Part shown: positions 1 through 5,466 of the stretch, piece by piece
Layout: each line of letters begins with the position of its first letter
Position numbering within the stretch: position 1 is the stretch's first letter
Assembly: GCA_026705105.1 (NCBI GenBank)
Contig: JAPPBK010000226.1
Span: 1-5,466, forward strand
Length of the DNA stretch: 5,466 bases
Origin: Chloroflexota bacterium
GTDB lineage: Bacteria; Chloroflexota; Dehalococcoidia; Bin125
Reading direction: 5' to 3'
The notes under the pieces: model-generated
Told to the model about the DNA's origin: nothing
Database searches by the model: none
What the model saw: only the letters and a program-made list of their open reading frames with translations
Position numbers and translations under genes: made by a program

Positions 1-55
1 CGGCCAGACGCAGGCCGACTTGCGCGGCCAGACGCAGGCCGACTTGCGCGGCCAG
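1..55 (+). repeat. 24-bp direct tandem repeat, 2.3 copies, coding
   Basis: Positions 1-24 and 25-48 are identical 24-bp units, and 49-55 repeat the first 7 bases of a third copy before the sequence diverges. The unit length is a multiple of three, so each copy adds the octapeptide GQTQADLR in the upstream reading frame. The array runs off the left edge, so the true copy number is unknown. Confidence 0.9.
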
Positions 56-97
56 GGCGCGGAGGAGTTGAGCCGCACCGCCGAGGCGGGCTCGTGA
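1..97 (+). CDS. C-terminal end of an unidentified protein with octapeptide repeats (partial)
   Basis: This is the 3' end of a gene that begins left of the window. Codons start at position 2 and end with TGA at 95-97. All 31 sense codons end in G or C, which neither of the other two forward frames does, and this is the main evidence for the frame. The peptide starts with two exact copies of GQTQADLR, then GQGAEELSRTAEAGS. The stop overlaps the mutL GTG start by 4 bp, so the two genes are probably cotranscribed and translationally coupled. The product cannot be identified from this tail. A mutS gene often precedes mutL, but the repeat tail is not a recognisable MutS ending, so that would be a guess from position only. 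Confidence 0.55.
   Translation, partial: GQTQADLRGQTQADLRGQGAEELSRTAEAGS
83..86 (+). promoter_or_regulatory. Probable ribosome binding site of mutL
   Basis: A short GAGG lies 7 bases before the GTG at 94, inside the end of the upstream gene. It supports this GTG as the mutL start. A longer purine run, GGAGGAG at 61-67, is too far away (26 bases) to serve directly. Translation may depend mostly on coupling to the upstream gene through the GTGA overlap. Confidence 0.45.
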
Positions 98-1998
98 GCG
101 CGCCGGAGGCCCGAGCGGTCCCGGGACGCGACGGGAGCCGGCAGGGGCATCGGCCGATCCGCGAGCTGTCGGGACCGGTCGCGGCGCTGATCGCGGCCGG
201 CGAAGTGGTCGAGCGGCCGGCGGCGGCGCTCAAGGAGCTGATCGAAAACGCAGCCGACGCCGGCGCGGGTCGGCTGGAGATCGAGATCGCCGACGCCGGC
301 CGCGGGCGGATCGCGGTGCACGACGACGGCTGCGGGATCGCCGAGGGCGAGATCGCGCTGGCTTTCCACCGCCACGCCACTTCGAAGCTGGCGCGGGTCG
401 AGGAGTTGGCCCGGCTCGGCAGCTACGGTTTTCGCGGCGAAGCGCTGCCCGCCATCGCCGCCGCCGCCGGCCGGCTGCGGATGATCTCGCGGGTGGCGGG
501 AGCGGAGCGGGCAGCGCTGATCGAGTTCGAGGACGGCGTCGCCTCAGCCGTGCGCCCGGCCGCGCGGGCCGTGGGCACGACGGTCGAGGTCGACGATCTG
601 TTCGCCAACCAGCCCGCCCGCCGCGCCTTCTTGGCCGGTGCGCGGGCGGAGCGATCGGCGATCCTCCGGACCGCCTCGGACGCCGTACTGGCGCGGCCCG
701 GGGCCTCGCTCAGGCTCAAACTGGACGCGCGCACGCCGCTCGCCCACGAGACCGTCCCGGGCGACGAGGAAGCGCGGCTGCGCGCGGCTGCGGCCTCGGT
801 CTTCAACCAGCGCGCGTCGGAGCGGGCCTCGTGGCTCGGGGCGCGCTCGGCGGACGGCGCGGCGGCGCTGGACGGCCTGGCCGGCGCGCCCGACGACGCG
901 CGGCGCACGCGCGACGGCATGCGCCTGTTCGTCAACGGCCGCCCGGTGCACGACCGGCGGCTGAGTTTCGCCGTGCAGGAGGCCTACCGCGGCTGGCTCG
1001 GCGCGGGGGCCTTCCCGCTCTGCGTGGTCCGCCTGACCGTGCCGCCCGAGGCGGTCGACGTGAACGTCCACCCGGCCAAGTCCGAGGTCAAGCTGCGCGA
1101 CGCGGGGCTCGTCTTCGGCCTCGTGCAGCGCGCGATTCGCGAGGCGCTGGCCCTGGGGCGGGCGGACTCGCCGCCGCGTCTCGCGCCTCGCGCGCCTGAG
1201 GCGGGGCGCACGCCTGAGGCATGGCGCACACCTGAGGCGGGGCGCGCGCCTGAGGCATGGCACACGCCTGAGGCGGGGCCGCCTGCGTGGGCGGTTGGGC
1301 CGACAGCGGCCTGGGACGAGCCCGGACCGCGGGCCGCCTTGCCGGCCTCGGCACCGCGCGCCACCGTCCTGGCCGAGCCGCGGCTCGGCGGCTGGGAGGA
1401 CGCGCCCAGCGCCGTCCGCGCCGATGCGCTGCCGCCCCTGCGCATGGTCGGCCAACTGCACCGCACGTTCATCATCGCCGAGGGTCCCGGGGGGCTGGTG
1501 CTGGTCGACCAGCACGGCGCGCACGAACGAGTCCTCTATGAGCGGCTGCTCGAGCGGCGGCGCGACCCGGCCGACGGCGTGCAGCCGCTGCTCGAGCCGC
1601 TGCTGCTTAATCTGGACGCGGCCGAGGCGGCGGCCTGGTCGGTCGCGCGGGAGCGGTTGGATGGGCTGGGCTTTGCGGCCGAGCCCTTCGGCGAACGCAC
1701 GCTGCGTCTGCGGGCCGTGCCCGCGGCGCTGGGGACGGCCGACGCCGAGCGGCTCGTGCGCGGGGTGCTGGCCGACCTCGGCTCGGAGCCGGCCGAACCC
1801 GAGCGCTTCGACCGGGCCGCGGCCTCGGCCGCCTGCCACGGGTCGGTGCGCCGCGGGGCCGCGCTGGATCCGCCCGCGATGACGGCGCTGCTGCGCGACC
1901 TGGAGCGCTGCCGCCAGCCGCACACCTGTCCCCACGGCCGCCCGACGCTGGTCGAGATCGCGGCCGAGGACGTGCTGCGCCAGTTCGGGCGCAAGTGA
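94..1998 (+). CDS. mutL: DNA mismatch repair protein MutL, endonuclease type
   Basis: MutL links mismatch recognition by MutS to strand removal. The N-terminal GHKL ATPase domain (about residues 20-355) shows AAGEVVERP at 34-42, the ELIENAADAG motif (E48 matching the E. coli catalytic base, N52 the Mg ligand), DDGCGI at 77-82, HATSKL at 94-99, YGFRGEALPAI at 111-121, GTTVEVDDLF at 161-170 and VDVNVHPAKSEV at 321-332. A Pro/Glu/Ala-rich linker (about 356-445) contains hexapeptide repeats. The C-terminal domain has the metal-binding nuclease motif DQHG-AH-E-RVLY-E (472-483), a QPLLEP element (497-502) resembling the beta-clamp-binding motif, ACH at 580-582, CPHGRP at 612-617 and FGR at 631-633. 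These are the motifs of nicking MutL proteins in hosts lacking MutH. GTG 94 is the only ATG/GTG/TTG in frame before the conserved PIREL, giving about 19 extra N-terminal residues. The length of 634 is normal. Confidence 0.97.
   Translation: MSAPEARAVPGRDGSRQGHRPIRELSGPVAALIAAGEVVERPAAALKELIENAADAGAGRLEIEIADAGRGRIAVHDDGCGIAEGEIALAFHRHATSKLARVEELARLGSYGFRGEALPAIAAAAGRLRMISRVAGAERAALIEFEDGVASAVRPAARAVGTTVEVDDLFANQPARRAFLAGARAERSAILRTASDAVLARPGASLRLKLDARTPLAHETVPGDEEARLRAAAASVFNQRASERASWLGARSADGAAALDGLAGAPDDARRTRDGMRLFVNGRPVHDRRLSFAVQEAYRGWLGAGAFPLCVVRLTVPPEAVDVNVHPAKSEVKLRDAGLVFGLVQRAIREALALGRADSPPRLAPRAPEAGRTPEAWRTPEAGRAPEAWHTPEAGPPAWAVGPTAAWDEPGPRAALPASAPRATVLAEPRLGGWEDAPSAVRADALPPLRMVGQLHRTFIIAEGPGGLVLVDQHGAHERVLYERLLERRRDPADGVQPLLEPLLLNLDAAEAAAWSVARERLDGLGFAAEPFGERTLRLRAVPAALGTADAERLVRGVLADLGSEPAEPERFDRAAASAACHGSVRRGAALDPPAMTALLRDLERCRQPHTCPHGRPTLVEIAAEDVLRQFGRK
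1192..1281 (+). repeat. Five 18-bp in-frame repeats in the mutL linker
   Basis: Five consecutive 18-bp units encode APEAGR, TPEAWR, TPEAGR, APEAWH and TPEAGP (MutL residues 367-396). The fifth residue alternates Gly and Trp, so the array also looks like a 36-bp unit copied about 2.5 times. It sits exactly in the disordered linker between the ATPase and nuclease domains, where length change is tolerated. Confidence 0.9.
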
Positions 1999-2057
1999 AC
2001 TCGCCGGCGCGAGATCGCGAACGCCCCGCCACCGCTCGTGAGACACCGCGCAACGAA

Positions 2058-2083
2058 TGAAGCCGCCCCTCGGGGCGGCTTCA
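2058..2083. terminator. Bidirectional terminator hairpin between convergent mutL and the transporter operon
   Basis: TGAAGCCGCCCC at 2058-2069 is the exact reverse complement of GGGGCGGCTTCA at 2072-2083. This gives at least 11 base pairs closed by a CTCG loop. It lies 59 bases after the mutL stop and 25 bases after the permease stop, which reads from the other strand. The minus-strand transcript continues TTCATTCGTT, a weak T-rich tail. The plus-strand side has only the stem's own TT, so termination may be better for the transporter operon. A 10-bp palindrome, GCGTGCACGC (2086-2095), lies beside it. Confidence 0.85.
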
Positions 2084-2108
2084 CTGCGTGCACGCGGACG
2101 CCGAGCGG

Positions 2109-3614
2109 CTAGGTGCCGCGCAGGCGCGGGTCGAGGATGTCGCGCAGGGCGTCGCCCATCATGTTGAAGCCGAACACTGAAACGGTGATGGCTACGCCGG
2201 GGAAGACGGCGATCCACCAGGCCTGGGGGGCGTCGGTCAGGGTCTGCCCGCCGAGATCACGGCCCCAGGTGGGATAGGGCGGGGCGATGCCGTAGCCGAG
2301 AAATGAGATAGCGGCTTCGGCGAGCACGGCGATGCCAAGGTTGAGCGAAGCGAGAATGATCACCGTGGGCACGACGTTTGGCAGTATGTGGGCCGCCATA
2401 ATCCGCGAGCTGGGCGAGCCGATCGCGCGGGCCGCCTCGACGTATTGCTCGGCCTTGATACCCAGCACGGCGCCGCGGATCACGCGAGTGTTGCCGGCGG
2501 CCAGCACCACCGAGAGGGTCACGATCACGACGGTCGTGTTGGGGAAGACTTCCCACAACCATTCCGCCGAGTTCGAGGCCTGCGGGCCGAAGTCGGGGCC
2601 CCGGCCGAGGCCGAAGAATCCGGTGCCTCCAGAGCCGAAAATGGCGACGATGGCGAGGATCAGGAAGATCGCGGGGAAGGCAATCCAGACGTCGATCACG
2701 CGCTGCAGGGCGATGTCAACATTGGGCAGGGGGACGGAGATCGGCGACATACCTGCGGTGAGTTCTTCGCGCCGCCGGCCAAGCGGCGAATCGGTCGCGC
2801 CGGCTATCTGCTCCCCGACACCGCCCGCGGCGTCGACCCGGCGGCTGCCGAACAGCCGCTGCGTCGTCGTGACGACATTGAACGGCAGCGCGGCGATCTC
2901 GCCGACCAGCCGGATCGTCATGTCGATCAGGCGCATCACCGAGACCAGGACCAACCAGCCGGCCGAATAGACGGTCACCAGAAGCAGGCCGACGAGCCCG
3001 ACGGCGCGACCGGCGAGGCCGGCGGATCCGGGGTTGCGCAGTTGGCGGCTCATGGCCGCCAGGCCATTGGGCGCGCGGACCGTCCAGGCCAGCGATTCTC
3101 CGGCGAAGAATCCCGAAAATATGCCCAGCACCGTGGCCAGCACCGCGGTCAGGATGACCGTACCGAGGCCGACCAACACGGTGACCTCTGAGCCGTAGAT
3201 GATCCGAGTGACGACGTCCTGACCCTTGCGGTCGGTGCCGAAGACGTGGTCGACGGAGGGCGACTGGAAGCGGTCCTCGGCCGAAAGCGAGCCCTTGACG
3301 TACGGGGGATTGGGGAAGTTCTCGACATGGGTGGGCTGGATCACGGGCGCGAAGAGGGCGACCAGCACGGAGGCGAGCAGGATCAGCGCGCCGAGCACGC
3401 CCATGAACTTGCGTCTGCGCCACAGCCAGACAGGCATGATCGCCGTGGCGATCAGGAAACCGATGGAGGCGGCAAACACGCCGGCCACAACCCCGGTGAT
3501 GAAACCCAGCGGGCTGCCCAACGATTGATCGACGAGCCGCTCCCAGACATCGCGGGCCGAGAACGAGATGCCCTCGTCCATACCGATCGGTTCGATGACC
3601 GTTTGCTCAGTCAC
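2109..3614 (-). CDS. ABC importer permease, DppC/OppC family, enlarged
   Basis: This is an inner-membrane channel subunit of a peptide/nickel-type ABC importer, pairing with the DppB-type permease upstream. Family marks are the FGTDRKGQD signature (125-133) before the first core helix, the EAA loop (YVEAARAIG at 391-399, ILPNV at 410-414) that contacts the ATPase, and the AISFLGYG...PTWG end (435-451). Likely core helices lie near 70-92, 144-170, 308-328, 360-375, 412-436 and 466-486. At 501 residues it is much longer than the usual roughly 300. It has an N-terminal extension with an extra hydrophobic stretch (37-62), and an extra segment at about 173-300 containing a strong hydrophobic stretch (204-227). 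Start GTG at 3614 is chosen because AGGTGA lies at proper spacing; an ATG at residue 12 has no good site. The substrate is unknown. It is the last gene of the operon, 118 bases after dppB. Confidence 0.93.
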   Translation of the reverse strand: MTEQTVIEPIGMDEGISFSARDVWERLVDQSLGSPLGFITGVVAGVFAASIGFLIATAIMPVWLWRRRKFMGVLGALILLASVLVALFAPVIQPTHVENFPNPPYVKGSLSAEDRFQSPSVDHVFGTDRKGQDVVTRIIYGSEVTVLVGLGTVILTAVLATVLGIFSGFFAGESLAWTVRAPNGLAAMSRQLRNPGSAGLAGRAVGLVGLLLVTVYSAGWLVLVSVMRLIDMTIRLVGEIAALPFNVVTTTQRLFGSRRVDAAGGVGEQIAGATDSPLGRRREELTAGMSPISVPLPNVDIALQRVIDVWIAFPAIFLILAIVAIFGSGGTGFFGLGRGPDFGPQASNSAEWLWEVFPNTTVVIVTLSVVLAAGNTRVIRGAVLGIKAEQYVEAARAIGSPSSRIMAAHILPNVVPTVIILASLNLGIAVLAEAAISFLGYGIAPPYPTWGRDLGGQTLTDAPQAWWIAVFPGVAITVSVFGFNMMGDALRDILDPRLRGT

Positions 3615-3620
3615 GAGGGT

Positions 3621-3626
3621 TCACCT
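3621..3626 (-). promoter_or_regulatory. Ribosome binding site of the DppC-type permease
   Basis: On the minus strand AGGTGA precedes the GTG start at 3614, with 7 bases between AGGTG and the start codon. This is the best Shine-Dalgarno match in the transporter operon. It decides the GTG over the in-frame ATG at 3579-3581. Confidence 0.65.
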
Positions 3627-3732
3627 GCCAACTGTGAGTCTTGGTCGAATCGCCCGTCACCGGCATCCTCGTTTCGCGGCTCCGGGCGGCGGTTGCGGCG
3701 CCCGCTTGGCGCGTCGCTCGCGGCGCGGTGGC

Positions 3733-4698
3733 TCACTGGTAACGAATCCGTGGATCGACCATTGAGTAGGTCACATCCACAATCAGGTTGGCTGCCACAA
3801 CGACGATGGCGATGCAGAACATGATGCCCAGAACGACCGGCGTGTCACGCGACTGGAGCGCCGTGATCATCCGTTTGCCCATGCCCGGCAGGACGAAGAT
3901 CGTTTCCATGATCACGGAGCCGCCGATCACGATTCCGACTTGCAGGCCGATCAGGGTGATCACCGGGATCAGCGCGTTTCGCAGCGCGTGACCGTTGATC
4001 ACCGACTGCTCGCGCAGGCCTTTTGCCCGGGCGGTGCGGATGTAGTCCTGGCGCAGCACCTCAAGCATCTGCGCGCGGGTCAGGCGCATCACCGGACCGG
4101 CCAGCGACACGCCGAGCACGATTGCCGGCACGTACATCTGCCTGAGGTTCTCAATCAAGTCTTCGGTCGGCGAGCGATAGACGATCGGTAATGGCGGCAA
4201 CCCCAGCCTGGGGAAGACGATTGAGATGACCAGGATCGCCAACCAGAACGAGGGCACGGCGAGGAAGAGGATGGCGATGCCGCGAGCCATGTAGTCGCCG
4301 GCGGTATCCTGACGGACCGCCGAGTAGATGCCAACCGGCATGGCGACGACGAGGCCGACGATCATCGCCAGGATGCCCAACTCGAAGGTGACCGGAATGC
4401 GTTCGCGGATGTCCTCCCAGACCGTCCGCTCACGACCGTGGAACGAATAGCCCAGGTCGCCCTGGAGCAGGTTCCAGAACCAGTCGGCCCATTGCTCGGG
4501 GAAGCTGCGGTCGAGTCCGAGCTGGGCTCGCAACTCGGCCTTCACCTCTTCGATCTGCTCGGCCGTGCCGCGGTACTCGTCCGCGAACGCGTCCACCGCG
4601 TCGCCCGGCAGCAGTCGCACGAGTCCGACCACCACGATGGTGATCCCGACGATGGTCGGGATCAGCAGCAACAGGCGTCGGATGAAGTAGTTGCGCAT
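3733..4698 (-). CDS. ABC importer permease, DppB/OppB family
   Basis: This is an inner-membrane permease subunit that would form the translocation channel with the DppC-type protein encoded next. The start MRNYFIRRLLLLIPT and the RLLPGD after the first helix (residues 28-33) are the standard beginning of DppB-type permeases. Hydrophobic helices lie near 9-30, 105-126, 137-162, 190-208, 244-266 and 288-310. The EAA-type ATPase contact loop is seen in RTARAKGL (221-228) followed by ALRNALIPV (238-246). ETIFVLPGMG (265-274) and the end VDPRIRYQ are also typical. The length of 321 residues is normal and nothing appears broken. The ATG at 4698 fits the family start exactly, but has only a weak TAGG upstream. 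It lies 137 bases after the binding-protein gene and is expected to share its transcript. The substrate (peptide, nickel, sugar or other) cannot be told from the permease. Confidence 0.95.
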   Translation of the reverse strand: MRNYFIRRLLLLIPTIVGITIVVVGLVRLLPGDAVDAFADEYRGTAEQIEEVKAELRAQLGLDRSFPEQWADWFWNLLQGDLGYSFHGRERTVWEDIRERIPVTFELGILAMIVGLVVAMPVGIYSAVRQDTAGDYMARGIAILFLAVPSFWLAILVISIVFPRLGLPPLPIVYRSPTEDLIENLRQMYVPAIVLGVSLAGPVMRLTRAQMLEVLRQDYIRTARAKGLREQSVINGHALRNALIPVITLIGLQVGIVIGGSVIMETIFVLPGMGKRMITALQSRDTPVVLGIMFCIAIVVVAANLIVDVTYSMVDPRIRYQ

Positions 4699-4757
4699 CT
4701 GGGGAGCCTAGTTGGGTCCTGGAGCAGTGCTGGATCGATCCTGATCCGCTCGGCACG

Positions 4758-4794
4758 GTTCTGGGGCCGCAGCGCATGACTGCGATCCCAGAAC
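4758..4794 (-). promoter_or_regulatory. Intercistronic hairpin between binding-protein and permease genes
   Basis: GTTCTGGG (4758-4765) pairs perfectly with CCCAGAAC (4787-4794). Inside it CGCAG (4768-4772) pairs with CTGCG (4780-4784), leaving a 2-by-2 internal loop and a 7-base terminal loop. It lies in the 137-base gap after the binding-protein stop. No T-run follows on the minus strand, so it looks like a transcript-stabilising or attenuating stem, not a clean terminator. Such elements commonly keep binding-protein levels above permease levels; that role here is inferred. Confidence 0.55.
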
Positions 4795-4835
4795 TACCGA
4801 GCGCTCTCGAGCAACGCGTCGGTCCGTGATTCGAC

Positions 4836-5466
4836 CTAGGCCTCGGCGTCCCAGAGGTAGGGCATGAACTCGGTGCCCCAGCCGTAACCGGCCTTGTGCC
4901 AGATGTTGTCGAGATCCAGATGCCGGACGTTGGGGTTGAAGCCGTACACCGAGGCGCCGCGAGGCGTGGGGATGATGTAGAGCTTCTCGGCGGCGTAGCG
5001 CTGAATGTCGTGAATCAGGTCCAGCCGCGCTTCGGCGTCGACCTCGGCCCGCTGGGCGTTGAGCATGTCGACGAACGTCTGGTCCGACTCCGGGTCGCCA
5101 GGACCGGCGCCCCAGTTGTGTCGACCGCTGTCCGGGTGGTAGACGGTGAACAGGATGTCGTCGGGCTCGACCGGGACGATGAACGGCCCAAGCAGGATGC
5201 CCTCGTCGAAGTCGCCGCGGAAGACCGTGGCGATGTAGGCCGCGTACTCGGTGAACTGGAACTGGTAGCGGATGCCCAGCTCGGCGGCCGAGAGCATCAC
5301 GGTTTCCATGTAGTTCACCCAGCCGACGCCGTAGCGGTCGGAGTTGCCGTGCACGACCACGTCGATGCCGTCGGGGTAACCGGCGGCGTCCATCAGCTCG
5401 TGCGCGCGCTGCCTCCGGCCTCCGCGAGGGCGAGGACGTCGTGGTCGTCGGGCAGGACGGCCTCTC
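4836..5466 (-). CDS. ABC importer substrate-binding protein, family 5 (SBP_bac_5), C-terminal part, frameshifted near window end
   Basis: This is the extracytoplasmic ligand-binding protein of the importer and the first of the three transporter genes visible. Only the C-terminal third is in the window; full proteins are roughly 500-600 residues, and the signal peptide lies outside. The frame from 5393 down to the TAG at 4836 encodes 185 residues. RAHELMDAAGYPDG at its upstream end matches the conserved segment (a run like ARELLAEAGYPDG) found late in this family. Other family-like features are YAAYIATVFRGDFD, the LIHDIQRYAAEKLYIIPTP helix-strand pair and the aromatic ending. The ATG at 5393 is internal, not the true start. 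Upstream of about 5416 the coding frame changes: EAVLPDDHDVLALAEAGG is read one frame over and ends at TGA 5393-5395. The gene is therefore either broken, affected by a sequencing error, or split with a TGATG stop-start overlap. Confidence 0.88.
   Translation of the reverse strand, partial: RGRPARRPRRPRPRGGRRQRAHELMDAAGYPDGIDVVVHGNSDRYGVGWVNYMETVMLSAAELGIRYQFQFTEYAAYIATVFRGDFDEGILLGPFIVPVEPDDILFTVYHPDSGRHNWGAGPGDPESDQTFVDMLNAQRAEVDAEARLDLIHDIQRYAAEKLYIIPTPRGASVYGFNPNVRHLDLDNIWHKAGYGWGTEFMPYLWDAEA

Noticed and set aside
1..48. Direct repeats as a CRISPR array
   Set aside because: The 24-bp units are directly adjacent with no spacers and are read in frame as protein.
1..93. MutL frame extended to the left edge, since no stop interrupts it
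   Set aside because: There is no ATG, GTG or TTG in that frame before 94, its third positions are mixed, and the conserved MutL start lies after residue 20. The frame ending at TGA 95-97 is the coding one.
2000..2013. Small hairpin CTCGC-CGGC-GCGAG right after the mutL stop as a terminator
   Set aside because: It has only 5 base pairs and no T-run; the much stronger stem at 2058-2083 explains termination.
544..2217. Long minus-strand open frame (557 codons) opposite mutL and running into the end of the permease gene
   Set aside because: It is antisense to a gene with every MutL motif, is Arg/Pro/Gln-rich with no recognisable domain, and crosses the terminator hairpin. Long antisense frames are expected where G+C is this high.
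2388..3191. Plus-strand open frame of 267 codons opposite the DppC-type permease
   Set aside because: Its Asp/Gln/Arg/Gly-rich product is what the antisense of hydrophobic permease codons gives, and the sense strand holds a clear family protein.
3615..3732. 118-base gap between the two permease genes as a possible regulatory or small-gene region
   Set aside because: It holds only a 5-bp stem (GCGCC 3698-3702 with GGCGC 3708-3712) and the ribosome site of the next gene. I see no promoter or small coding frame that stands out from the G+C-rich background.
4732..4741. 10-bp palindrome GGATCGATCC in the gap before the DppB-type gene
   Set aside because: It is too short for a confident operator and occurs only once; no known site is matched.
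5391..5393. ATG at 5393 as the true start of a 185-residue protein
   Set aside because: The conserved family segment already begins upstream of it (RAHEL before MDAAGYPDG), and a complete binding protein needs a signal peptide and two lobes. It is an internal Met, though reinitiation at TGATG cannot be fully excluded.

Overview
The window comes from a very G+C-rich bacterium. It holds two unrelated gene blocks that converge on a strong shared hairpin near 2058-2083. MutL carries the endonuclease-type C-terminal motifs, so the host is probably not an enteric-like bacterium that uses MutH. A Chloroflexota-type or similar high-G+C environmental lineage is possible, but that is a guess and the sequence alone does not fix the taxon.

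Left block, plus strand (1-1998): the last 31 codons of an unidentified gene that ends in 24-bp tandem repeats, followed by a complete mutL. The two overlap by 4 bp (GTGA), the usual sign of an operon with translational coupling. The mutL linker has its own 18-bp repeat array.

Right block, minus strand (5466 down to 2109): a peptide/nickel-type ABC importer operon, read in the order substrate-binding protein (C-terminal part only), DppB/OppB-type permease, DppC/OppC-type permease. The binding protein would capture a ligand outside the cell and the two permeases would form the membrane channel. No ATPase gene is present on this side, and the operon ends at the hairpin facing mutL. A 37-base imperfect hairpin lies between the binding-protein gene and the first permease gene, where such elements often set different expression levels.

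Three points deserve a second look. The binding-protein reading frame shifts near 5395-5416, within about 70 bases of the window end. The DppC-type permease is 501 residues, with an extra segment of roughly 130 residues in what should be a short cytoplasmic loop, plus an N-terminal extension. Tandem coding repeats occur in both genes of the mutL block. I found no RNA genes, CRISPR arrays, insertion sequences or phage genes, and no convincing new multi-gene system. No gap between genes exceeds 140 bases.
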